DNA from: Paraphysomonas bandaiensis
Taxonomy: Eukaryota > Chrysophyceae
Assembly: GCA_965644295.1 (NCBI GenBank)
Contig: CBFFRP010000295.1
Coordinates: forward strand, 143,858 to 207,857
DNA length: 64,000 bases
Direction of reading: 5' to 3'
Shown here one piece after another: positions 1-11,354 of this stretch. The notes under the pieces are model-generated. The model had not been told where the DNA came from. It made no database searches and saw nothing but the letters and a program-made list of their open reading frames with translations. Both the position numbers and the translations under genes were made by a program. Numbering within the stretch: the first letter of the stretch is position 1; every line of letters starts with the position of its first letter.

Positions 1-344
1 TTGTCTAACTCAAGTAGCTACTCATTACAAGCACGAATAGCATCTTTAACTGTACTTGTATTCTCCACAAAAGTCTATATATTATCTACATATCGGGGCT
101 TCCAATCGATGAGGGTGCCATGGATTTGCGCAGATCACTCATGTTGATTTTTGCTCTACTGCAAAGCATTTCTACACAATTATTAGTGGAATAAATATGC
201 TTGAAGCAGTGACACTTAGTTGGTGTCGTCCGTAATCGCTTTTGTTCTTGGCGCGCTGGGTGTCTTCTCATCAGATCAGTGAGTTGACACCATCATCTTC
301 TTTTCCTCTTCTTCATCAGGAGGTTATTAATTCGTTGATCACTT

Positions 345-752
345 AAACCTAGAAGGGTACTACACTATATGGATCGAACTGAACTTAGTATTGTATCTCA
401 AGGTCAAGAGGAAAGAAACGCAATCGACCGTTCAAAGAAACAGTACCTTTTTAAAAAATGTAAAGATTTATAATATGAGAGGCCACAACCTACTTCCCAC
501 CATAATTATAATAGCCATTATAATAGTCATTAAAGGTGATGACCATTACGGGTAATAAATGGCCATCGCCCTTATTTCCAAGTTCTAATTCTAATATTAT
601 GTTCACGATCACACCGACTTTAAATGGTAAATAATTACCAATTGATTGCAATTCAATTTCAACCTTCCAGCGAACTATTAAATTTCAATTATTACATAAT
701 ATATTCCATCATCCAATTTAATTGCAATTAATTGTTACGCAGCTCTTCAGCA
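345..752 (-). repeat. Partial copy of the hAT element found at 49.3 kb
   Basis: Read on the opposite strand, this stretch matches 49302-49700 over several hundred bases, including the block around 'ggatcga..tgaac', a block rich in 'ggccat' and 'taatagccatta', and the AT-rich subterminal sequence. It ends near 750 with TTGTTACGCAG, the inner part of the terminal repeat of the 49.3-kb element, followed by a diverged tip. No target-site duplication is visible, so it is a decayed copy. Confidence 0.6.
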
Positions 753-1184
753 GAGGCAGCCCAATACCCCAGATTTTATTCGTCAAGGCCCAAAGACGTC
801 TACTACACAAGCGACCCCCTTCTACCACACAAGCATTTGGCTATGAGTGGGTAAAACAATATCTGCTACCTATGAGTGATTATTAGAATAATACAAAGTG
901 AATAATAATGCAGAACATAAATATCACACACAATGGAATAGTTAGAAGTATAACTGACAATGATGATCATTATGTTGACGATCAAGTATCTTCAACAGAC
1001 ACAATAATCACTAATTCAGTTCAATGATATATTTCATTGAATATTATATTTCACGTGTACATAATATATATATATATATGTACATAATATACTATCTATC
1101 TTATGTTAAGATGAATTTTAATACTTGTAATCCACACCCTATAAATTGATAAACATTTTTCATCGTCACTGCTCTCAATATTAC

Positions 1185-1680
1185 CATATATTGAAAGTCT
1201 TATTATTAGCAATAGGCGTTAAACACCTGCACCGATTAAGTCGCTAGATGAATGGTAGTCAACCTAGTTAGACCTCTACCTGTAACTAATCAGTACAAAC
1301 TCTATTATCCTACTATTTAACGCTACGTAAGCTGCTTTAACGCCAAGGTGCAACCACTTCCGTTCTGAGTCCTTAAGGTGAATATCCCGGATGCTTGACT
1401 TCAGCAGGCAGCCCAGTACCCCGGTTACCCTGCAGGTGGGCCCTGTCCCGGATGCCCTTGTGGTGGTCCATTTCCGATTTCCGGATGCCTGTTTATTCGT
1501 CAAGACTTATTGGTGTCCCTTGTACCACACAAGCATTTGGATATGAGTGGGCAGAAGAAAAATATCTGCTGACTATGCTTGCGGCTCACGTTAGTTTCCC
1601 AGAGATAACCTCTCCGGTACTTATCCCCCAGAACACCACGAAAAGGTGCGAGTCCGACTTCGTTGAGGGCAATATTACCA
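1185..1680. repeat. Dispersed ~500-bp repeat, family A
   Basis: Starts near 'attattagcaataggcgtta' and ends near 'aaggtgcgagtccgacttcg'. Matching copies lie at about 14750-15280, 15290-15670 (partial) and 43925-44452, with fragments at 750-880 and 14560-14745. Shared internal landmarks are 'gcttgacttcag', 'ggcagccca', 'gtttattcgtca', 'cccaaagacgtc' and 'cacaagcattt'. Copies are in the same orientation and none encodes a recognisable protein. It is probably a non-autonomous transposon or solo terminal repeat; no clean terminal inverted repeat was seen. Confidence 0.6.
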
Positions 1681-2181
1681 ATCCTTAATGCTCACGATCC
1701 TATACAGTCAATATATTTCAGCTTCACTAATATATTTCCTATTATTTTACTAATCACATAATGCTGTATATATCAAGTAGCGGTCATAATTCAAGTACCA
1801 TAAAATACAACCTATAGTAGCGTATCAATAAGCAAGATTCAACAGTAGCTACATTACGATGAGCTCAACCCAGCACACTATGGAATGAAGAGCACAAACA
1901 TAACTTTCATACCATTTAATGTACCTACCTATTCTCATTTAGTATGGTGTTATCGAGGAAAACATGAATTATAACCAATATTGTACAAAAGTACGATATA
2001 CGTGTACATACAAAGTCAGTCATGAGAAACTAACAAGTGGGATTAGAATAACGCCTACCACACGCCCGTAACCAATGCAAACACACCTCAATCTACATCA
2101 TATCTTAACGACTTCAAACGTGCAAAATAGATTACGCGCTCCAGTAATGCTGAGATAAGGTCACTGAGAAAGGTCCCACTG

Positions 2182-4784
2182 TTACCGTCTTGGAAGTTTT
2201 GGAAGTGAGGACTTCTTCGTACTGTACTTCTTTTTCTCTCTTCGTTCCGTGCAGCTCCTTCTGTCGTGCGTCTGTCGAATTACTCCAGGACGTTCTTTCT
2301 CAGGTAAAGATCGTTGACTCATGCGACCAGACACAATGTGACTTGTTAAGTTATTCTGACTGGCAGACTGCTGCTCAGATCGATAAAGAGCCCTATAATA
2401 TTAAAAAAGTAACAATATATATGCATCATATTTAACATAGTCTGAGTACAGTGCACACATCAATACGCCGCTCTAATACCTCCACTCCAGTTCTCTGGCC
2501 ATCGATGCCTTCAACTGCATACCAATATCTCTATTCTCCACAGTCAAGAGGTTGATCTATATAGACGCGGAGTTCACAACAAATTTAAAGCCACACATAT
2601 ATTCAAGACAACTTTGGCACGAGTACACTTTGCGCACTACATCTACATTTCCAATTGTATATGCAGCACGGTCACCACAAAATATGAATTCTACACTGTA
2701 TACGGTACTGCACCATATAAATACTACACAGTAATACTTAACCTATACCACAGACATTACTAGCTATCGTCTAAAAATAGCACCACAATTATAAGATTCT
2801 TATACACTGGACTTGACCACATTCTACATAATGCTTTCATGTTTGTTCACGTAGCTACTTACCTTTTGCAGAAGCTTAGTTTCATTGTCCCTCAGCTCCT
2901 GTACCCCTTCTACCAGAGCTGTATACTGTTCCAGCTCTTCGGTTAACTTCTGAACAGATTTCTGAGCCTTTGCTTTGGCCTTGTTGGCCTTGACCGTACG
3001 TGACCGTTCTTCCTGTACACGAATATATGATATTGATAACATAAAACGCTACACTATCAATCTATTTTCATCGTATTTCAACATCACCCTCTAGTCCACA
3101 ATATATGTACAGCTTGTATACTTCAACTTTGCGTTATATAAACACCATATATACGTAAAAAGAAATAAGCTTTTACCATTAAATCACTCTCCAAACTTTT
3201 TATCTGCTGCTGAAGCGCTATCATCTGCAGAATATATCAATATCATACTGTCGATATCAATAGTTAATACATTTTCTTGCATCAACGCATTTCTTTCGTT
3301 GGCTCGATTTAACTCATCTGTTCGCTTTTTTAACTCTTTCTGCAATTTATGACACATCAGTGCACTTCCCATACGGAAATATGGTCCATACCTTGACGAT
3401 TCCTAGTTTAGTGTCAATCGATGGACTACCTATATCGTGCCTACTGGGGGACCTCGTGCTAATAATCTAATATTGAATTAGACTTGACATATTCACAGCG
3501 CAGAAGCAGTATACAATGATATAGCTCACGATGCACTTGTGAATGTGGGTACATATTGGCGGTATGACGTAGTGAGTTGCATTTCAGAAACTCCACAGGT
3601 AGAGATAGTTTTGTAATGTACGTTTACTACGATCAGACTTACATGAGTATGGTATGGACTGGACGCATCTCTCTGAATCGGGCTTGGTTTTGTAGGAGAT
3701 TGCTTCGCCAAGCCAAGTATTTGTGTTTGCACATCGTTAACCTGTATTAATAATGTACCTTACTCAGCCACATGTGCATCACAGATGATCGGATTACCTT
3801 TGACAATATGTTTTCCAACGTCTGCTTCGCCTCTGTGAAAAAGATTAACATATGCATATATAGCATTAAAGTCACCTGGAGAATCTTGTAGCAAATTTTG
3901 CACATTAGCTGCTCCAGATGGCGTTGGCCGGGGACTTATGTGTGAATCAACTTCTATTTCTAGCCTGAAAGGTGAGTCTGTGCCATTAATATGCCGCTGA
4001 CCAGGTCCGGGCGAACAGCCATCCAACCCCTTCATCGAACACAAACGATTAACTGCCTTCAGTTGCAGTTGAACTTGCACACAGAATTACCAAGCAAGTA
4101 TAATTTTACTAAGTAAACATTTCTACTCTACACGTATATACCACACTTCACCTGAGGATCAACAGCTTCTGGAGACATATTTCCATCCACAGTTTCCCCA
4201 TTGACGAGTTCATCATCGAAATCGCCCACTGGTTTCTTTTTCATGAATTCAGCCATATATGACTCTAACGTCATTCCATCTAGATCTGTGTCCTCTTCAC
4301 CTTTCTTTCCCTACAGAAACGTATTAGAGATATTCACATCCATGGCAAATGACAAGAATCATAGCGTACTAAAATACAAATTTGTGACAAAAATAACTAC
4401 TATAAAGCATACATTTTCTTCTTCAATAGCATCGTCATCCTGCATGGGTTTCACTATTGGACTTTGTCTAAGAGAGTTATTGAGGCTCGTAATACTAGCG
4501 GCTTTGTTTTCACTCGTTTTACTGTCCACTGAGCCTTCAAATTCTTCAAAATCATCCTCATTAAAGTAGTCATCTTCACTTCCTTCTGCAGTGGGGTCTA
4601 GAGTTATCTGAGGGGTGGGTTTATAGTATTTGGTATCTTCTGCAAGCAGTGCATCATCTAACTCATCACTCTCATCGATCGAGCAGTTCGCTGATACGGG
4701 TGCTGAACTGAAATTATTTCTTATTCTTGCTTCATTAGAAGCCATTTTTTTGGGTGTATGTCCTGCTTCTGCACGATATGCCAT
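2182..4784 (-). CDS. Coiled-coil protein, 11 exons, function unknown
   Basis: I can splice eleven exons in continuous phase: 4784-4413, 4310-4142, 4073-3876, 3832-3798, 3741-3643, 3466-3392, 3339-3271, 3224-3177, 3012-2863, 2514-2480, 2359-2182, giving about 475 residues. The N-terminal ~150 residues are acidic and Ser-rich, the middle is Pro/Ser-rich, and the segment from exon 7 onward is a charged heptad-like coiled coil (KELKKRTDEL..., EERSRTVKAN...). The C-terminus is strongly basic (RREKKKYSTKK) before the stop. There is no recognised catalytic domain. A centrosomal or ciliary scaffold is possible but unproven. An alternative start lies 14 codons in (MASNEAR). It is transcribed away from the satellite and from the coiled-coil gene at 11.4 kb. 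Exon 2-3 joining and the last two exons are the least certain parts. Confidence 0.7.
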
Positions 4785-5057
4785 ACTGCCCTCCCTCTCT
4801 CTATCTCTATATATATGTATATATATATATGTGTGTGTGATAGTCCTGTACAGGCTCTCAATATAATATATATATTATAGATATGATACTATAGAGAGGA
4901 ACAGGAAATAAAGTCAACACGGAGGTTGATACGATTGTACAAATAGTTTAAAGGAGATGCGGAGAGTCTTTCTGTGGGAAGTTTTGCATGAGAGTGTTCG
5001 AACTGTGCTTGCTGTTACTCTGCCGTATTGGACATATACGCACCTCCACCCTACACC
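4785..5057. other. Spacer between coiled-coil gene and satellite
   Basis: AT-rich with a (TA)n/(TG)n run at about 4810-4840. It would hold the upstream region of the minus-strand coiled-coil gene. No coding signal. Confidence 0.4.
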
Positions 5058-6023
5058 AGAGTACGTACGTATATACGTATATATGTACATGTATGTATGT
5101 ATGTATGTATGTATGTATGTATGTATGTATGTATGTATGTATGTATGTATGTATGTATGTATGTATGTATGTATGTATGTATGTATGTATGTATGTATGT
5201 ATGTATGTATGTATGTATGTATGTATGTATGTTTGTATGTATGTATGTATGTATGTATGTATGTATGTATGTATGTATGTATGTATGTATGTATGTATGT
5301 ATGTATGTATGTATGTACGTACGTATATACGTATATATGTACATGTATGTATGTATGTATGTATGTATGTATGTATGTATGTATGTATGTATGTATGTAT
5401 GTATGTATGTATGTATGTATGTATGTATGTATGTATGTATGTATGTATGTATGTATGTATGTATGTATGTATGTATGTATGTATGTATGTATGTATGTAT
5501 GTATGTATGTATGTATGTATGTATGTATGTATGTATGTATGTATGTATGTATGTATGTATGTATGTATGTATGTATGTATGTATGTATGTATGTATGTAT
5601 GTATGTATGTATGTATGTATGTATGTATGTATGTATGTATGTATGTATGTATGTATGTATGTATGTATGTATGTATGTATGTATGTATGTATGTATGTAT
5701 GTATGTATGTATGTATGTATGTATGTATGTATGTATGTATGTATGTATGTATGTATGTATGTATGTATGTATGTATGTATGTATGTATGTATGTATGTAT
5801 GTATGTATGTATGTATGTATGTATGTATGTATGTATGTATGTATGTATGTATGTATGTATGTATGTATGTATGTATGTATGTATGTATGTATGTATGTGT
5901 ATGTATGTATGTATGTATGTATGTATGTATGTATGTATGTATGTATGTATGTATGTATGTATGTATGTATGTATGTATGTATGTATGTATGTATGTATGT
6001 ATGTATGTATGTATGTATATACG

Positions 6024-6057
<34 letters not shown>

Positions 6058-9000
6058 TGTATGTATGTATGTATGTATGTATGTATGTATGTATGTATGT
6101 ATGTATGTATGTATGTATGTATGTATGTATGTATGTATGTATGTATGTATGTATGTATGTATGTATGTATGTATGTATGTATGTATGTATGTATGTATGT
6201 ATGTATGTATGTATGTATGTATGTATGTATGTATGTATGTATGTATGTATGTATGTATGTATGTATGTATGTATGTATGTATGTATGTATGTATGTATGT
6301 ATGTGTATGTATGTATGTATGTATGTATGTATGTATGTACGTATATACGTATATATGTACATGTATGTATGTATGTATGTATGTATGTATGTATGTATGT
6401 ATGTATGTATGTATGTATGTATGTATGTATGTATGTATGTATGTATGTATGTATGTATGTATGTATGTATGTATGTATGTATGTATGTATGTATGTATGT
6501 ATGTATGTATGTATGTATGTATGTATGTATGTATGTATGTATGTATGTATGTATGTATGTATGTATGTATGTATGTATGTATGTATGTATGTATGTATGT
6601 ATGTATGTATGTATGTATGTATGTATGTATGTATGTATGTATGTATGTATGTATGTATGTATGTATGTATGTATGTATGTATGTATGTATGTATGTATGT
6701 ATGTATGTATGTATGTATGTATGTATGTATGTATGTATGTATGTATGTATGTATGTATGTATGTATGTATGTATGTATGTATGTATGTATGTATGTATGT
6801 ATGTATGTATGTATGTATGTATGTATGTATGTATGTATGTATGTATGTATGTATGTATGTATGTATGTATGTATGTATGTATGTATGTATGTATGTATGT
6901 ATGTATGTATGTATGTATGTATGTATGTATGTATGTATGTATGTATGTATGTATGTATGTATGTATGTATGTATGTATGTATGTATGTATGTATGTATGT
7001 ATGTATGTATGTATGTATGTATGTATGTATGTATGTATGTATGTATGTATGTATGTATGTATGTATGTATGTATGTATGTATGTATGTATGTATGTATGT
7101 ATGTATGTATGTATGTATGTATGTATGTATGTATGTATGTATGTATGTATGTATGTATGTATGTATGTATGTATGTGTATGTATGTATGTATGTATGTAT
7201 GTATGTATGTATGTATGTATGTATGTATGTATGTATGTATGTATGTATGTATGTATGTATGTATGTATGTATGTATGTATGTATGTATGTATGTATGTAT
7301 GTATGTATGTATGTATGTATGTATGTATGTATGTATGTATGTATGTATGTATGTATGTATGTATGTATGTATGTATGTATGTATGTATGTATGTATGTAT
7401 GTATGTATGTATGTATGTATGTATGTATGTATGTATGTATGTATGTATGTATGTATGTATGTATGTATGTATGTATGTATGTATGTATGTATGTATGTAT
7501 GTATGTATGTATGTATGTATGTATGTATGTATGTATGTATGTATGTATGTATGTATGTATGTATGTATGTATGTATGTATGTATGTATGTATGTATGTAT
7601 GTATGTATGTATGTATGTATGTATGTATGTATGTATGTATGTATGTATGTATGTATGTATGTATGTATGTATGTATGTATGTATGTATGTATGTATGTAT
7701 GTATGTATGTATGTATGTATGTATGTATGTATGTATGTATGTATGTATGTATGTATGTATGTATGTATGTATGTATGTATGTATGTATGTATGTATGTAT
7801 GTATGTATGTATGTATGTATGTATGTATGTATGTATGTATGTATGTATGTATGTATGTATGTATGTATGTATGTATGTATGTATGTATGTATGTATGTAT
7901 GTATGTATGTATGTATGTATGTATGTATGTATGTATGTATGTATGTATGTATGTATGTATGTATGTATGTATGTATGTATGTATGTATGTATGTATGTAT
8001 GTATGTATGTATGTATGTATGTATGTATGTATGTATGTATGTATGTATGTATGTATGTATGTATGTATGTATGTATGTATGTATGTATGTATGTATGTAT
8101 GTATGTATGTATGTATGTATGTATGTATGTATGTATGTATGTATGTATGTATGTATGTATGTATGTATGTATGTATGTATGTATGTATGTATGTATGTAT
8201 GTATGTATGTATGTATGTATGTATGTATGTATGTATGTATGTATGTATGTATGTATGTATGTATGTATGTATGTATGTATGTATGTATGTATGTATGTAT
8301 GTATGTATGTATGTATGTATGTATGTATGTATGTATGTATGTATGTATGTATGTATGTATGTATGTATGTATGTATGTATGTATGTATGTATGTATGTAT
8401 GTATGTATGTATGTATGTATGTATGTATGTATGTATGTATGTATGTATGTATGTATGTATGTATGTATGTATGTATGTATGTATGTATGTATGTATGTAT
8501 GTATGTATGTATGTATGTATGTATGTATGTATGTATGTATGTATGTATGTATGTATGTATGTATGTATGTATGTATGTATGTATGTATGTATGTATGTAT
8601 GTATGTATGTATGTATGTATGTATGTATGTATGTATGTATGTATGTATGTATGTATGTATGTATGTATGTATGTATGTATGTATGTATGTATGTATGTAT
8701 GTATGTATGTATGTATGTATGTATGTATGTATGTATGTATGTATGTATGTATGTATGTATGTATGTATGTATGTATGTATGTATGTATGTATGTATGTAT
8801 GTATGTATGTATGTATGTATGTATGTATGTATGTATGTATGTATGTATGTATGTATGTATGTATGTATGTATGTATGTATATACGTATGTATGTATGTAT
8901 GTATGTATGTATGTTTGTATGTATGTATGTATGTATGTATGTATGTATGTATGTATGTATGTATGTATGTATGTATGTATGTATGTATGTATGTATGTAT

Positions 9001-11153
9001 GTATGTATGTATGTATGTATGTATGTATGTATGTATGTATGTATGTATGTATGTATGTATGTATGTATGTATGTATGTATGTATGTATGTATGTATGTAT
9101 GTATGTATGTATGTACGTACGTATATACGTATATATGTACATGTATGTATGTATGTATGTATGTATGTATGTATGTATGTATGTATGTATGTATGTATGT
9201 ATGTATGTATGTATGTATGTATGTATGTATGTATGTATGTATGTATGTATGTATGTATGTATGTATGTATGTATGTATGTATGTATGTATGTATGTATGT
9301 ATGTATGTATGTATGTATGTATGTATGTATGTATGTATGTATGTATGTATGTATGTATGTATGTATGTATGTATGTATGTATGTATGTATGTATGTATGT
9401 ATGTATGTATGTATGTATGTATGTATGTATGTATGTATGTATGTATGTATGTATGTATGTATGTATGTATGTATGTATGTATGTATGTATGTATGTATGT
9501 ATGTATGTATGTATGTATGTATGTATGTATGTATGTATGTATGTATGTATGTATGTATGTATGTATGTATGTATGTATGTATGTATGTATGTATGTATGT
9601 ATGTATGTATGTATGTGTATGTATGTATGTATGTATGTATGTATGTATGTATGTATGTTTGTATGTATGTATGTATGTATGTATGTATGTATGTATGTAT
9701 GTATGTATGTATGTATGTATGTTTGTATGTATGTATGTATGTATGTATGTATGTATGTATGTATGTATGTATGTATGTATGTATGTATGTACGTACGTAT
9801 ATACGTATATATGTATGTATGTATGTATGTATGTTTGTATGTATGTATGTATGTATGTATGTATGTATGTATGTATGTATGTATGTATGTATGTATGTAT
9901 GTATGTATGTATGTACGTACGTATATACGTATATATGTACATGTATGTATGTATGTATGTATGTATGTATGTATGTATGTATGTATGTATGTATGTATGT
10001 ATGTATGTATGTATGTATGTATGTATGTATGTATGTATGTATGTATGTATGTATGTATGTTTGTATGTATGTATGTATGTATGTATGTATGTATGTATGT
10101 ATGTATGTATGTATGTATGTATGTATGTATGTATGTATGTATGTATGTATGTATGTATGTATGTATGTATGTATGTATGTATGTATGTATGTATGTATGT
10201 ATGTATGTATATACGTATATATGTACATGTATGTATGTATGTATATACGTATATATGTACATGTATGTATGTATGTATGTATGTATGTATGTATGTATGT
10301 ATGTATGTATGTATGTATGTATGTATGTATGTATATACGTATATATGTACATGTATGTATGTATGTATGTATGTATGTATGTATGTATGTATGTATGTAT
10401 GTATGTATGTATGTATGTATGTACGTACGTATGTATGTATGTATGTACGTATGTATGTATGTATGTATGTATGTATGTATGTATGTATGTATGTATGTAT
10501 GTATGTATGTATGTATGTATGTATGATGTATGTATGTATGTATGTATGTATGTATGTATGTATGTATGTATGTATGTATGTATGTATGTATGTATGTATG
10601 TATGTATGTATGTATGTATGTATGTATGTATGTATGTATGTATGTATGTATGTATGTATGTATGTATGTATGTATGTATGTATGTATGTATGTATGTATG
10701 TATGTGTATGTATGTATGTATGTATGTATGTATGTATGTATGTATGTATGTATGTATGTATGTATGTATGTATGTATGTATGTATGTATGTATGTATGTA
10801 TGTATGTATGTATGTATGTATGTATGTATGTATGTGTATGTATGTATGTATGTATGTATGTATGTATGTATGTATGTATGTATGTATGTATGTATGTATG
10901 TATGTATGTATGTATGTATGTATGTATGTATGTATGTATGTATGTATGTATGTATGTATGTATGTATGTATATACGTATATATGTACATGTATGTATGTA
11001 TGTATATACGTATATATGTACATGTATGTATGTATGTATGTATGTATGTATGTATGTATGTATGTATGTATGTATGTATGTATGTATGTATGTATGTATG
11101 TATGTATGTATGTATGTATGTATGTATGTATGTATGTATGTATGTATGTATGT
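5058..11153. repeat. Giant (ATGT)n tetranucleotide satellite, ~6.1 kb
   Basis: Nearly pure ATGT (TACA on the other strand). Every frame of both strands is open because the 12-bp codon cycle (Met-Tyr-Val-Cys; Tyr-Ile-His-Thr) contains no stop, so ORFs of about 1800-2080 codons here are artefacts. About a dozen interruptions carry the palindromic core TATATACGTATATA, often flanked by GTACGTAC and GTACATG, near 5063, 5317, 6017, 6339, 9113, 9791, 9914, 10206, 10242, 10331, 10968 and 11001. From about 6370 to 8875 the array is almost uninterrupted. Single 2-bp phase slips (ATGTGTATG) occur near 5895, 6301, 7174, 9613, 10703 and 10833, and a 1-bp slip near 10525. Confidence 0.97.
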
Positions 11154-11354
11154 ACCTGGAGATTGGTATATTTAAACTAGCTCTCATCCTCTAGTATATC
11201 ACAATCCATCCATCTAAGTACTCTCCCCACTATCACTCTATTACGAATACATCCTCTGTGCATATATATCCCTATAGCCGTACTCTGGCTATCTGTCATA
11301 TGCTCAACTCATCTCTTCTAATTCACTTATCGTTATAGTGGTGTCACACATCTC

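Larger units (their letters stand above)
1..2181. other. Intergenic, transposon-derived
   Basis: No gene can be supported here. Short open frames lack family resemblance and overlap repeats that recur elsewhere in the window. Part of the stretch (about 345-752) is an inverted copy of sequence inside the hAT element at 49.3-50.1 kb, and parts (about 750-880 and 1185-1680) belong to a ~500-bp dispersed family. The remainder is AT-rich DNA with nothing I recognise. Confidence 0.6.

Noticed and set aside
1395-1688. 97-codon open frame
   Set aside because: Lies wholly inside the family A repeat; other copies do not keep the frame.
5058-11153. CRISPR array or telomere
   Set aside because: No repeat-spacer organisation, the unit is a tetranucleotide, and host context is eukaryotic and internal.
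4914-11194. Open frames of about 1800-2080 codons on both strands (Met-Tyr-Val-Cys and Tyr-Ile-His-Thr repeats)
   Set aside because: They are produced by the stop-free ATGT/TACA period in every frame; unique sequence at the ends is not gene-like.
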